Below, one piece after another: positions 23,171 to 31,644 of a stretch of 64,000 nucleotides of DNA. The position numbers were made by a program, and so were the translations under genes. Position 1 is the first letter of the stretch. The number at the start of each line of letters is the position of its first letter. Below the pieces are notes generated by a model. The model was given only the letters and a program-made list of their open reading frames with translations, was not told where the DNA came from and did not search any database. The stretch spans positions 1 through 64,000 of the forward strand of contig JADFGT010000002.1 of assembly GCA_022567555.1 (NCBI GenBank), in the 5' to 3' direction. This stretch comes from Armatimonadota bacterium. Lineage in GTDB: Bacteria > Armatimonadota > Fimbriimonadia > Fimbriimonadales > ATM1.

Positions 23171-24458
23171 ATGGCGACCAAGGAGACCGATCAGATCGAA
23201 CCGCAGGCAACGAGCGACGTTTCTGTGCGTGTTTCGGACCAAGACCTACATGACAAGACGGTCAGGTGCATCAGGTGCGGGTTCTGCCTGGAGGCCTGCC
23301 CCACCTACCGGCTGACAGGACGCGAGACCGAGTCGCCGAGGGGCCGAATCTACCTCGTGCGGAGCGCTATCGAGGGACAGCTGCGCTGGGACGAGAACGT
23401 GCAGCGCCACCTGGACACGTGCCTCGGTTGCCGCGCCTGCGAGCCGGCGTGCCCGAGCGGCGTGGAATACGGGTCCATTCTGGAGATGGCGCGAGAGCGC
23501 CTCGAAAAGGAGCTGATTCGGGGGGGGGCAGAACGGTTCGCGCGCGGCCGCCTGCTGCGAACGCTCACGGACTCTCGCAAGATTCGCCGATCGGTGGCGC
23601 TGTCGCGGCTCTGGCCGGGCCGCAAGATGCCGGGCTGGATTTCACGCCTGCTCAGCGGAGCGCGCGCGGAAGTTGAAACCCCTGTTCCGGAAACCGGCGG
23701 CTGGCCGCCGGCCGATTATCCGGAATCTGCACGACGCGTGTTCTTTTTGGAAGGCTGCGCAATGCGCGCCCTTTTTTCCCGCACAAACGCCGCGACCGTT
23801 GACCTTTTGCGCCGCCATCGCTGCGACGTTATAGCCCCCCCCCCAAGCCGGCTGCTGCGGTGCGCTGCATACGCACAACGGGAGCGCGGAGAGCGGCAGA
23901 GACTTGGCGCGCAGAACAATAGACGCCTTTTCAGAGGACATACCCGTAATCACTAATTCGGCCGGATGCGGCAGCGCGATGAAAGCGTACGGGCATCTTC
24001 TTGAGCGCGACAACGAATACAGAGAGCGTGCCGCCGCATTTTCGCTAAGGGTTCGAGACATTTCGGAGTTCTTGGCGGAGACCGGTTTTGAACCGCCGAA
24101 GAAGGCCATTCGCGCACGCAAGATCGCTTATCAAGACGCTTGCCACCTGGCCCACGGCCAGGGCATCAAGGACGCGCCGCGTGAACTGCTCGCGTCGCTG
24201 CCTGGAGTGCAACTGGTTGAGTTGAAGGAATCGGACATGTGCTGCGGCAGCGCGGGAGTTTACAATCTAACGCAGCCGGTCCTTGCGCGACGCCTGCTCG
24301 AACGGAAGTGGCGCTGCATAGAAGAGAGCGGGGCGGAGATCATTGCAAGCGGCAATCCCGGCTGCTTGGCGTGGATTCAGCAGGCCGCACGCGAACGGCG
24401 GTCACCGATTCGGGTGGTCCACACCGCTGTGCTGTTGGCGGAGGCGTATCTGGGGTGA
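23171..24458 (+). pseudogene. glcF: Glycolate oxidase iron-sulfur subunit GlcF, frameshifted
   Basis: Two overlapping frames together encode a full GlcF. The first (23171 to about 23833) carries two 4Fe-4S motifs, CIRCGFCLEACPTY and CLGCRACEPACPSG, and the start of the first CCG-type domain (FFLEGCAMRALFSRTNAAT). At a run of ten C (23835-23844) the frame is lost. With nine C the sequence would read on as IAPPQAGCCGALHTHNGSAE, then join the second frame with NSAGCGSAMKAYG and CCGSAGVYNLTQP, ending at 24458. All cysteine motifs survive across both frames. Poly-C slippage, phase variation or an assembly error are the possible causes. A G9 run also lies upstream in the gene. Confidence 0.85.
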
Positions 24459-24504
24459 CGTTTGGCGTTTGATATCGTTTGACATCGTTCGGCGTCGTTC
24501 GGGG

Positions 24505-24581
24505 CGTTCGGCCTTTTTCCTTTTGCTTCTTGCGCTTCTGCTTCTCGCCTCTTGCCTTTCCCCTTTTGCCTCTGTCCCCTA
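24505..24581 (-). repeat. Stop-codon-linked purine-rich repeat, copy 2
   Basis: Read on the minus strand from 24581: TAGGGGACAGAGGCAAAAGG, AAAGGCAAGAGGCGAGAAG, then AAAAAGGCCGAACGCCCCG. The first codon is the stop of the ferredoxin gene, exactly as the copy at 19517 begins with the fumC stop. Confidence 0.75.
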
Positions 24582-24836
24582 CTCCGCCTGCTTATCCGAC
24601 AACTTGCCGCCTTCGACCGCGTTTATCTCAGTGTACTTCTCCCATTCGTCGGGCAGGTCGGTGTCCACAAAGATCGCCGTCACCGGGCACTCCGGCTCGC
24701 ACAGGCCGCAGTCAATGCACTCGTCAGGGTGTATATAGAGCATCTCCTCGCCCTCATAAATGCAGTCCACGGGGCAGACCGTCAGGCACGATTTGTCCTT
24801 CACTCCGATGCAGGGCTCAGTGATGATGTAGGGCAT
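24579..24836 (-). CDS. Seven-iron ferredoxin ([3Fe-4S][4Fe-4S])
   Basis: Encodes 85 residues from ATG 24836 ([17 protein letters not shown]); the longer frame to 24884 adds a non-conserved leader. The cysteine pattern C-x7-C-x3-CP...C for the first cluster and [12 protein letters not shown] for the second match FdxA-type ferredoxins, which carry electrons in the cytoplasm. The acidic C-terminus [11 protein letters not shown] is also typical. It is divergent from gpsA, whose start lies 122 nt away. Partner reductase unknown. Confidence 0.92.
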   Translation of the reverse strand: MPYIITEPCIGVKDKSCLTVCPVDCIYEGEEMLYIHPDECIDCGLCEPECPVTAIFVDTDLPDEWEKYTEINAVEGGKLSDKQAE

Positions 24837-24957
24837 GCTCGTTGCAATCCGGAAAGCGGTCCCGGCCCGGCCTCCAGGGCGCACACAAAGGATAGCCTCG
24901 CCCGCGAGCGGCGTCGGCTACCCTAATAATCATACCTCCGAGTAAGATAAAGGGTGC

Positions 24958-25932
24958 GTGGAAAAAGCGGCGGTTTTGGGATGCGGCAGTTGGGGCACGG
25001 CCCTCAGCGTTCTGCTGGCGCGGAACGGCGTGGGCGTCACGCTTTGGGGCAGGCGTCGCGAGGACACCAAGGCCGTGCAGGCACTCCGGGAGAACCGGCG
25101 GTACCTTCCCGGTGTTCGTCTCCCGGACGAGGTGGACGCGACCTCCTCCCGGCCGGAAACCGCGGATTTCTGGGTCGTCGCAGTGCCCAGCGACGCCCTG
25201 CGCGAGGTGTGCGGCCTCATTCCGGACGGCTCGGTGACGGTTGTCGTCGCATCGAAGGGCTTGGAGCCCGCCACGGCCAAGCTGATGAGCGAGGTCGTGC
25301 GCGAAGAGCGGCCCGAGGCGCATGTCTGCGCGCTGAGCGGTCCGAATCTGGCGGTCGAGATTGCGAAAGGCATCCCCACCGCTACCGTCGTAGCCGCGCG
25401 AGATCTCGACGTCGCCGAATGGGTGCGGGCACGGTTCATGTGCCGCACCTTCCGCGTTTATACCAGCGAAGACGTCGTCGGCGTTGAGTTGGGCGGCGCG
25501 CTCAAGAACGTGCTGGCCATCGGCGCGGGGATGAGCGACGGCCTGGGCTTCGGCGACAACACGAAGGGAGCGCTGCTGGCGCGCGGCCTGCGGGAGATAG
25601 CGGCGCTGGGCGAGGAGCTCGGCGCCGAGAGGGCGACCTTTATGGGCATTAGCGGCGTGGGCGACCTGTTCGCCACAGCGGCCAGCCGCCTCAGCCGGAA
25701 CTACCGCGTGGGACGCCTGCTGGCCGAAGGCATGCGCCTTGACCGGGCGCTGGACGAAATCGGCCAGGTAGCGGAAGGCGTGCCGACCAGCGAGGCGGCC
25801 GTCGAGTTGGCTCGGCGGTCGAACCTGGATATCCCGCTTATGGAGGCCATTCACCGCGTCGTCCAGGGCCGGCTGGCGCCGCTCGATGCGGTCGGCGAAC
25901 TGATGGAGCGCACGCCGCGCGTGGAGATTTAG
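24958..25932 (+). CDS. gpsA: NAD(P)-dependent glycerol-3-phosphate dehydrogenase
   Basis: Makes sn-glycerol-3-phosphate from dihydroxyacetone phosphate for phospholipid synthesis. Of 324 residues, the N-terminal Rossmann motif is VLGCGSWGTALSVLLARNG. VASKGLE and LSGPNLAVEIAKGIPTA are the family blocks. The catalytic lysine lies in GGALKNVLAIGAGMSDGL, and GNTKGALLARGL-like sequence (DNTKGALLARGLREI) binds substrate. The start is GTG at 24958, directly before the Rossmann strand. The length is normal. Confidence 0.95.
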   Translation: MEKAAVLGCGSWGTALSVLLARNGVGVTLWGRRREDTKAVQALRENRRYLPGVRLPDEVDATSSRPETADFWVVAVPSDALREVCGLIPDGSVTVVVASKGLEPATAKLMSEVVREERPEAHVCALSGPNLAVEIAKGIPTATVVAARDLDVAEWVRARFMCRTFRVYTSEDVVGVELGGALKNVLAIGAGMSDGLGFGDNTKGALLARGLREIAALGEELGAERATFMGISGVGDLFATAASRLSRNYRVGRLLAEGMRLDRALDEIGQVAEGVPTSEAAVELARRSNLDIPLMEAIHRVVQGRLAPLDAVGELMERTPRVEI

Positions 25933-25941
25933 CATCGGTTT

Positions 25942-25980
25942 CCCCCTCCTCCAAATCGCGGGACGATTTGGAGGAGGGGG
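25942..25980. repeat. Perfect 17-bp inverted repeat after gpsA
   Basis: CCCCCTCCTCCAAATCG (25942-25958), loop CGGGA, and its exact inverse (25964-25980). It is 10 nt past the gpsA stop but has no T-tract (TTAGGGGGTGG follows). It may stop transcription as a structural block or be a dispersed palindromic element. Confidence 0.7.
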
Positions 25981-26032
25981 TTAGGGGGTGGAGGCAAGGG
26001 TCTGTTGACGCTGGTCCTGCGTCTATGAGTAT

Positions 26033-26443
26033 GTGCCGACGTTCGATGCATTGCTCACCGCGCAGGTTTTCGCTCTGACTTTCTTCGCGATCGCGTTCAT
26101 CCAGTCCGGGCTGGACAAGGTTTTCGACTGGACGGGCAATCTGGGGTGGCTCTCCGGGCACTTCGGGAAGAGCCCGCTGCGGGGAATCGTTAGGCCGATG
26201 CTCGGGGTGCTCACCGTGATGGAACTTCTTACGGGCGGGGCCTGCGCGGTGGCGGTGGTCGCGGTCATTGCGGGATGGGCCCACGGGGTTGCGTATTGGG
26301 CGCTTACGCTCGTGCTGCTCACGCTGACCTCGCTCTTCTTCGGCCAGCGCGTCGCGAAAGATTACGCGGGAGCGGCGGTTATCGCCGCCTATTTCGCGGT
26401 GGCCCTCATCGGGCTGTACTTGCTTTCGATCAGACCGGCGTGA
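26033..26443 (+). CDS. DoxX-like membrane protein
   Basis: Encodes 136 residues from GTG 26033 with four hydrophobic helices: LLTAQVFALTFFAIAFIQSG, VRPMLGVLTVMELLTGGAC, GVAYWALTLVLLTLTSLFFG and GAAVIAAYFAVALIGLYLLS. The SGLDKVFDW motif after helix 1 is typical of DoxX/DoxD-like proteins, some of which are linked to respiratory or sulfur redox chains. No partner gene indicates which. Start context is weak. Confidence 0.72.
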   Translation: MPTFDALLTAQVFALTFFAIAFIQSGLDKVFDWTGNLGWLSGHFGKSPLRGIVRPMLGVLTVMELLTGGACAVAVVAVIAGWAHGVAYWALTLVLLTLTSLFFGQRVAKDYAGAAVIAAYFAVALIGLYLLSIRPA

Positions 26444-26563
26444 AGCGGAAGCGCCCCATTGCGCCGGCCGCCATGCCGCGACACGCGTTCGGTAGACTTG
26501 CACAGTGTTGCCCCGGCGCGTAACATACGCATGCGGGGGCCACAGACCCTCCGGGGTGAAGAT

Positions 26564-27889
26564 ATGACTACGCGCCGACGCCGTTCGGTCCAGGTGATCA
26601 TCATCGGCGGCATTCTCGTCGCCGTCGCCGTGCTCTGGGGCATTGGCTACGTGCTGAGCGGGTCGGCCGATGTCGTTCTGGCGTCGGCGGCACTCTCCGA
26701 GGAAATGAGGAAGGCGCAGGATGAGGGGCTTCCTCTTTATGTAGCGAATATAAAGCCGTACCCGCCTGTCGAGGCAGAAGAGAACGCCGCGCCCCTCATG
26801 CGCGAACTGGCGGAAGAATGGCTATGGATATCAGAGCAGGATAGAGAGAGGCTTCTGTCCCTGGCTAAGGCTGTCCGGAACGGGGAAGACGGCGCGAAGG
26901 CCGCCGAATTCGACGAGGCGCTCCTCGAAGCCGAAGATATACTGATTGTGGCGATGCGGGCGGCCGAGCGGCCCCGGTGCGACTTCGAAAGAGATTGGGA
27001 ACAGGGCTATGAGGTTTCATTCTTCGAGTTTGCTCCGGCGAGGGACGCTGTGGGACTGCTCGGCGCGCGAGCCGTCCTGCGCTCACGTGCCGGGAACCTC
27101 GCAGCGGCCATATCCGACCTCCGAGCAGCGCTCCGGCTGGCGCGGCACACCGGTTCTGACCCTGCCCTGATTCCGATGCTCGTCGAGGCGGCGTTGGAAT
27201 TGAATGTCCACGGGGCGCTGAAGGCGGTGGCCGCGGCCCAGGTAGACAACCCGCTGGTTTTTGAGGCCTTGAGTGGGCTCCTGGATGACCTCGGCGCGCT
27301 CCCGGACCTGCGGAATGCACTCCGAGGTGAGTGCCTGCTTGGGTGGATAACTGCGCAGAATCTCGGTCGGCTCGCCGAGGACGAGAAAGCGGCGCTCGGT
27401 ATTCCCAAAGACGAGCGATCACGCAACAGATTGCAGCAGGCCATGATGATGCGGACGCTGCAATTCTGGAGGGAGGTCTTTGAGGCTTACCCCGAAAGCG
27501 AAACCGATCTTCGGGAAGTGCGCGAACGTCTTCGGGAAGTTTCCTCGCGCTGGGAAAACATGAGAAAGCCGAGTTATTTGTTGATTGCCAATATGTCCCC
27601 CGTCATGCTCAGGCGACCGGTGGATAAGATCCTCCAGATCGAAGCGACGCGGCGACTGTCGCGCCTGTTGGTCGAAGCGGTACGGTACCGGCAGGAGAAT
27701 GGTGAGTTCCCCGCAGCATTGGGGCAGCTGGGCGCAACGTATCTCGACCCGTTCGATGAGAAGCCGTTACGGTATCGGCGCCGGAAGGACGGATTTGTCG
27801 CTTACAGCGTGGGGCCGGACCTTGCGGACAACGGCGGCCGGAAGTTCCAGCCGGGTCAATGGGACATCGTCTTGCGGTTTCCCAACTGA
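26564..27889 (+). CDS. Membrane-anchored protein of unknown function
   Basis: Encodes 441 residues from ATG 26564; an upstream frame to 26459 has no site. A basic N-terminus (MTTRRRRSVQ) precedes one transmembrane helix (VIIIGGILVAVAVLWGIGYVL), so most of the protein lies outside the membrane. The body is helical (AVLRSRAGNLAAAISDLRAAL). The end reads TRRLSRLLVEAVRYRQENGE, then FVAYSVGPDLADNGG. This closing block is common in large anchored proteins of Planctomycetes and related phyla, where it resembles the tail of type II pseudopilin-like proteins. No enzyme motif. Confidence 0.65.
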   Translation: MTTRRRRSVQVIIIGGILVAVAVLWGIGYVLSGSADVVLASAALSEEMRKAQDEGLPLYVANIKPYPPVEAEENAAPLMRELAEEWLWISEQDRERLLSLAKAVRNGEDGAKAAEFDEALLEAEDILIVAMRAAERPRCDFERDWEQGYEVSFFEFAPARDAVGLLGARAVLRSRAGNLAAAISDLRAALRLARHTGSDPALIPMLVEAALELNVHGALKAVAAAQVDNPLVFEALSGLLDDLGALPDLRNALRGECLLGWITAQNLGRLAEDEKAALGIPKDERSRNRLQQAMMMRTLQFWREVFEAYPESETDLREVRERLREVSSRWENMRKPSYLLIANMSPVMLRRPVDKILQIEATRRLSRLLVEAVRYRQENGEFPAALGQLGATYLDPFDEKPLRYRRRKDGFVAYSVGPDLADNGGRKFQPGQWDIVLRFPN

Positions 27890-27999
27890 ATCGAGGCCGG
27901 CAGACCCGCCCTCTCGTCGAGGCAAAAGGACTGTAAAAAACCGAAATGCCGATTGGGAACCCGGGGTCCGCGCTATGCCGCGTTCAAAGCCTGGTGGGT

Positions 28000-28045
28000 G
28001 CGACACTCCTGTCGCGCATCACATCGCCCGACAAGAGTGTCGGGC
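28000..28045. repeat. Pair of related palindromes in a 288-nt gap
   Basis: GCGACA-CTCC-TGTCGC (28000-28015) and GCCCGACA-AGAG-TGTCGGGC (28026-28045) are hairpins whose cores are inverted versions of one another. The gap 27890-28177 otherwise shows only a half copy of the palindrome found at 15455. Confidence 0.6.
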
Positions 28046-28177
28046 CTACCTGAGGTTCAAGTCGGAATCCTTCAAGAATCTCATTCAACTCCCTCAACAC
28101 GCCGCGTCCAGGGCACATGGTCACCTGCGAGCGCCCGGCAGCAACCTGCGTCGTCTCGGCCTTGTTCGCGCTGACCG

Positions 28178-28726
28178 TCAGTTCGCAACGCGCTTCTTCT
28201 TCATAGCGCCGGTGAGGCGAGCCCCGCGCTGAACCCGCTTCCGGAGCGTGTCATACGAGACCTGGCATCTCCGGTCCTTGGCCCACTTGTGCAGCGACTT
28301 GCTTTCGCCGTAGGCGGTGTAAAGGCGGATGCTGCGGCCCAGCCTTGCCGGCAACTCCATCTTGATGGCGATGCCGGCCCGGATGCCTCTGTCGAGCCGT
28401 TGCCTCAAAGTCGTTTCAGCAACTTGGCACCGGGGGTCCCGGCTCCATGCGTAAGCAGACTTCTTCTCGCCGAACCCTCCATAGAGTCTGACCGGCCGCT
28501 CGCCGCGCCTGCTCATGGCAGACGCCGCGCGCTTGGATAGTGCGGCCGCGGTCGTAATCGCCGCTTCGGGCGGCCAGCCCCTCCTAAGCCGTTGGAGGAG
28601 CGTGATGTAGGGCACGACGCAACGCGCGTCTTCGCTCCAGCCCTTCACCGATTTGCGCGCCCTGAAGGCCCTGACATAGATGGGCTTGAACGGGCGGCCC
28701 TTGGGTATCCCCTTTCCTCGTCTCAT
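28178..28726 (-). CDS. Protein with three tandem DNA-binding-like repeats
   Basis: Encodes 182 very basic residues. One unit of about 50 residues occurs three times: KSVKGWSEDARCVVPYITLL, KSAYAWSRDPRCQVAETTLR and KSLHKWAKDRRCQVSYDTLR, each followed by a QRLxRG-type helix. The K-S-x3-W-x2-D-x-RC pattern resembles helix-turn-helix modules found in phage-type and HNH-endonuclease-linked proteins. No catalytic motif is present, so a DNA-binding role is inferred. It stands alone between palindromic repeats, which suggests accessory DNA. Confidence 0.6.
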   Translation of the reverse strand: MRRGKGIPKGRPFKPIYVRAFRARKSVKGWSEDARCVVPYITLLQRLRRGWPPEAAITTAAALSKRAASAMSRRGERPVRLYGGFGEKKSAYAWSRDPRCQVAETTLRQRLDRGIRAGIAIKMELPARLGRSIRLYTAYGESKSLHKWAKDRRCQVSYDTLRKRVQRGARLTGAMKKKRVAN

Positions 28727-28748
28727 TCCACGTTAGAATACACTATTA

Positions 28749-28775
28749 TACACCAACCCTCGCAAGGTTGGTGTA
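28749..28775. repeat. 10-bp-arm hairpin
   Basis: TACACCAACC (28749-28758), seven-base loop, GGTTGGTGTA (28766-28775), upstream of the 28726 minus-strand gene and of guaB. The remaining 28776-29016 holds no recognisable gene; a frame open to 28801 is continuous with guaB but lacks family similarity. Confidence 0.6.
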
Positions 28776-29016
28776 GATAGACCACTCCCAGGCGGGTAGG
28801 GTGCCGAGCAGCCTCCGTTCAGTCGCGCTCGGAATCGTCTCAACTTCAATGTGCTTCGGGAGATTCGATGCGCGCCGTCGCCTTCCTGTGCGGCACATTC
28901 GGACGCCGCAGGCGCCGGGTCAGAAGCCGCCGATCAACCGCCGGACGCCGATCGGCGCTCGTCAACCGGCAATCACCCATCGCGCCCGTGCCATAATAGG
29001 CCGAAAGGGAGGCCCG

Positions 29017-30495
29017 ATGCCGACTTTTCACTTCCAAGAGCGACTTAGTTTCGACGACGTTCTACTTCTGCCGAAGCGGACCGAGGTGATGCCGGAGGCG
29101 GTGGACACCTCTACCGAACTCCTGCCCGGAATCCGCCTGCACGCTCCATTCGTCTCCGCCCCCATGGACACGGTCACCGAGGCGCGCATGGCGATCGCGA
29201 TAGCCCGCGAGGGCGGCGTCGGCGTCCTCCACCGGAACATGACCATTGACGAGCAGGCCGACATGGTGGACCGCGTGAAGCGCAGCGAGCACGGCATCAT
29301 ACTTAACCCGATCTTCTTGGGACCGGACGACACCATTCAGAACGCGCTGGACATCATGTCGCGCTACCACATCAGCGGCGTTCCGATAACCCAGAACGGC
29401 ACGCTCATCGGCATCCTCACCAATCGCGACATACGCTTCGAAACCGAGTTCGAGCGTCCCATCCGGGACCGCATGACCTCCAAGAACCTGATCACCGCGC
29501 CGGTCGGCACGACCCTGGAGCAGGCCGAGAGCACTCTGCAAGAGCACCGCATAGAGAAACTGCCGCTCGTGGACGATAAAGGGGCGCTGAAAGGGCTCAT
29601 CACCATCAAAGACATTTTGAAAGTGAAGCAATTCCCGCACGCGACAAAGGACGGGAATGGCCGCCTCGTGGTGGGCGCGGCCATCGGCGCGCTCAGGCAG
29701 CCTTTCGAACGCGCGAAGGCCCTGCTGGATGCTGGCGTTGACTTTGTGCTTATAGACGCGGCCCACGGACACAGCCGAGGCGTGATGGACTGCGTGAAAC
29801 TGCTTAAGAAGAAACTGCCCGACCTGAAGGTGATCGCCGGAAACGTGGCCGACCCCGAAGCGGTTTGCGAACTCGCCTCGCTCGGCGCCGACGCGCTGCG
29901 CGTGGGGCTGGGCGCCGGATCCATCTGCACGACCCGCATTGTGGCGGGAGTGGGCGTGCCGCAGTTCTCCGCCGTGTTGGTGTGCGCGGAAGCGGCGGCC
30001 GAGGCCGGGGTCTCGACGATTGCCGACGGCGGGATTCGTTCGAGCGGCGACATCGTGAAGGCGCTGGCGGCCGGCGCGAACGCCGTGATGATGGGCAACA
30101 TGTTCGCGGGTTGCGACGAGAGCCCGGGCGAGATAGAAATGTATCGCAACCGAGCTTACAAGGTGTATCGCGGCATGGGCTCGATCCCGGCGATGCGCCA
30201 GGGCAGCAGCGACAGGTACTTCGGGATAAAGGACACCGTGGATATTGTGCCGGAAGGCGTCGAGGGCCGGGTTCCCTATCGCGGCCCGCTTCAGGAGTCA
30301 ATGGTGCAGTTCGCGGGCGGCGTGCGCGCCGGCATGGGCTACGTCGGCGCGAGCACGTTGAAGGAACTTCGAGAACGGGCTGAGTTTGTGAAGATTACGA
30401 ACGCCGGCCTGCGCGAGTCGCATCCGCACGACGTCTGGATAACCAAAGAACCGCCCAACTATACCAGCCCGCTGTTTAGAGGCGAAGGAGATTAG
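29017..30495 (+). CDS. guaB: Inosine-5'-monophosphate dehydrogenase
   Basis: Oxidises IMP to XMP with NAD, the committed step to guanine nucleotides. Encodes 492 residues from ATG 29017 with AAAGGGAGG just upstream. Landmarks are LSFDDVLLLPKRTEVMP, two CBS domains (about 95-210, with HISGVPITQNGTLIGILTNRD and HRIEKLPLVDDKGALKGLIT) and DFVLIDAAHGHSRGV. The catalytic Cys304 loop is GAGSICTTRIVAGVG, and GGIRSSGDIVKALAAGANAVM is the phosphate site. All key residues present; length standard. Confidence 0.96.
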   Translation: MPTFHFQERLSFDDVLLLPKRTEVMPEAVDTSTELLPGIRLHAPFVSAPMDTVTEARMAIAIAREGGVGVLHRNMTIDEQADMVDRVKRSEHGIILNPIFLGPDDTIQNALDIMSRYHISGVPITQNGTLIGILTNRDIRFETEFERPIRDRMTSKNLITAPVGTTLEQAESTLQEHRIEKLPLVDDKGALKGLITIKDILKVKQFPHATKDGNGRLVVGAAIGALRQPFERAKALLDAGVDFVLIDAAHGHSRGVMDCVKLLKKKLPDLKVIAGNVADPEAVCELASLGADALRVGLGAGSICTTRIVAGVGVPQFSAVLVCAEAAAEAGVSTIADGGIRSSGDIVKALAAGANAVMMGNMFAGCDESPGEIEMYRNRAYKVYRGMGSIPAMRQGSSDRYFGIKDTVDIVPEGVEGRVPYRGPLQESMVQFAGGVRAGMGYVGASTLKELRERAEFVKITNAGLRESHPHDVWITKEPPNYTSPLFRGEGD

Positions 30496-30498
30496 GTT

Positions 30499-30545
30499 CG
30501 ATTGGCGATAGCCGACTGACGATTGACGATTCGCGACAGAGAGAG
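30499..30545. repeat. GATTGAC-family repeat after guaB
   Basis: GATTGGCGATAGCCGACTGACGATTGACGATT-type words (written here in parts: CGATTGGCGATAG, ACTGACGATTGACG) directly follow the guaB stop. Same family as the insert in rimO. Confidence 0.5.
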
Positions 30546-30577
30546 GGTCGGAGATTCGGGCAGGATCAGTATTTGCC

Positions 30578-31009
30578 ATGAGCAGGGGCCAGATTGTCGG
30601 CGTGATCATTGCGGGAGTCATCTTGCTCTCGGTCGGATTCGGATTGGTGGTTGATCGTATCCTCGTGCCGAGAATGATGGAGGATGCTATACGGTCAGGC
30701 GAGGATGCGATGGCGCAGAGTCGCAGAGTGAGAGAGATTAGGGATGAACACATCGAGCGCATAAGGGCGAGCCAGAACCTGGACGGTGAGGCCAGAGCCT
30801 ATATCGAGGAGTCCATTAAGAGCGATGACGGCTTTGTGAGGCATGCGGCGTTTCGGTTACTTGAAGTCGTGTTGGAGGTTGACCGAGGCGAGAAGGCATA
30901 CGTAGTGGCATGCATGGAAGAGATCATATCAAGAGAGCCGGAAGACACGGGCCAGTACCGAAACAAGGAAAGACTGATTGAGAAACTGGAGAATGTGAAA
31001 TCCGGGTAA
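30578..31009 (+). CDS. Small membrane-anchored protein
   Basis: Encodes 143 residues. One N-terminal helix (IVGVIIAGVILLSVGFGLVV) is followed by a charged, helical domain (MMEDAIRSGEDAMAQSRRVR ... YIEESIKSDDGFVRHAAFRL). The latter half resembles a short HEAT-like helical hairpin. No known family. It is followed 66 nt later by another short anchored protein with the same MSR start. Confidence 0.6.
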   Translation: MSRGQIVGVIIAGVILLSVGFGLVVDRILVPRMMEDAIRSGEDAMAQSRRVREIRDEHIERIRASQNLDGEARAYIEESIKSDDGFVRHAAFRLLEVVLEVDRGEKAYVVACMEEIISREPEDTGQYRNKERLIEKLENVKSG

Positions 31010-31075
31010 CGGATGCTGCGACGGGTTTCTGTCGCCACCTTCCACCGCGTGTAGAAATAGTTTCACGTTGATTAA

Positions 31076-31525
31076 ATGAGCAGGAGACTCGGCTATGCAA
31101 GGGTCGTAGTAGCCCTCGTTGCGATAGGGATGCTCACTGCATTAGTCCTGTTCTTCGTGGGTCTGCGTGACCCGCCTCCAGACCGGGCATTCAGTCGCTC
31201 CGAATGGCTCTCGGCCGCGAATACGGAGGAGGCGTGGCGATCGATTCGCCGGCCGATGGCCGACGATCTTATCCGCAACCACCTGGTCCCCGGGATGAGC
31301 AAGGCCGGCGTAACGGCACTGCTCGGTGAGCCTTCATCCGTCTACAGCCCTGCGGACGCGGGGCCGGAGCCTGCGAACGAACGGGAGAGCGTGGCCGAGC
31401 AGGAAGTCTACGAATACCATCTCGGCTACTATCGCTGGCACGCGTTCTCGTACGACGTTCTGTCAATTCGTTTCTCGAAGGATGGACCGCTGGTTGGCGC
31501 GGAAATGGTGCCCCACATCGAATAG
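31076..31525 (+). CDS. Membrane-anchored protein with BamE/SmpA-like segment
   Basis: Encodes 149 residues with an N-terminal helix (VVVALVAIGMLTALVLFFVGL). The body contains MADDLIRNHLVPGMSKAGVT then ALLGEPSSVY and a later YEYHLGYY strand. The pattern 'L..GMs...V..lLGeP' followed by a Y-x-Y-x-L strand is that of the small BamE/SmpA-type fold. A role in envelope assembly would be speculative, because the lipoprotein signal of BamE is missing. Confidence 0.55.
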   Translation: MSRRLGYARVVVALVAIGMLTALVLFFVGLRDPPPDRAFSRSEWLSAANTEEAWRSIRRPMADDLIRNHLVPGMSKAGVTALLGEPSSVYSPADAGPEPANERESVAEQEVYEYHLGYYRWHAFSYDVLSIRFSKDGPLVGAEMVPHIE

Positions 31526-31644
31526 CGGCCGCCAGGATGGCCTAACAGCCGCCTAACTGCACAAGCCCGGCATTCGGCGGTGAGGGGGACTAACGGCAAG
31601 GACCACCAGGTTGCTGCGCATCCCGTGCTGAGCAGCGACACACG

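Noticed and set aside
23800-23960. Selenocysteine or programmed frameshift in glcF
   Set aside because: The break is a frame change at C10, not a TGA in a Cys column, and no slippery heptamer with a following structure is evident; simple poly-C slippage is sufficient.
25942-25980. Intrinsic terminator of gpsA
   Set aside because: The stem is perfect but is followed by TTAGGGGG rather than a T-tract, so it is listed as a repeat instead.
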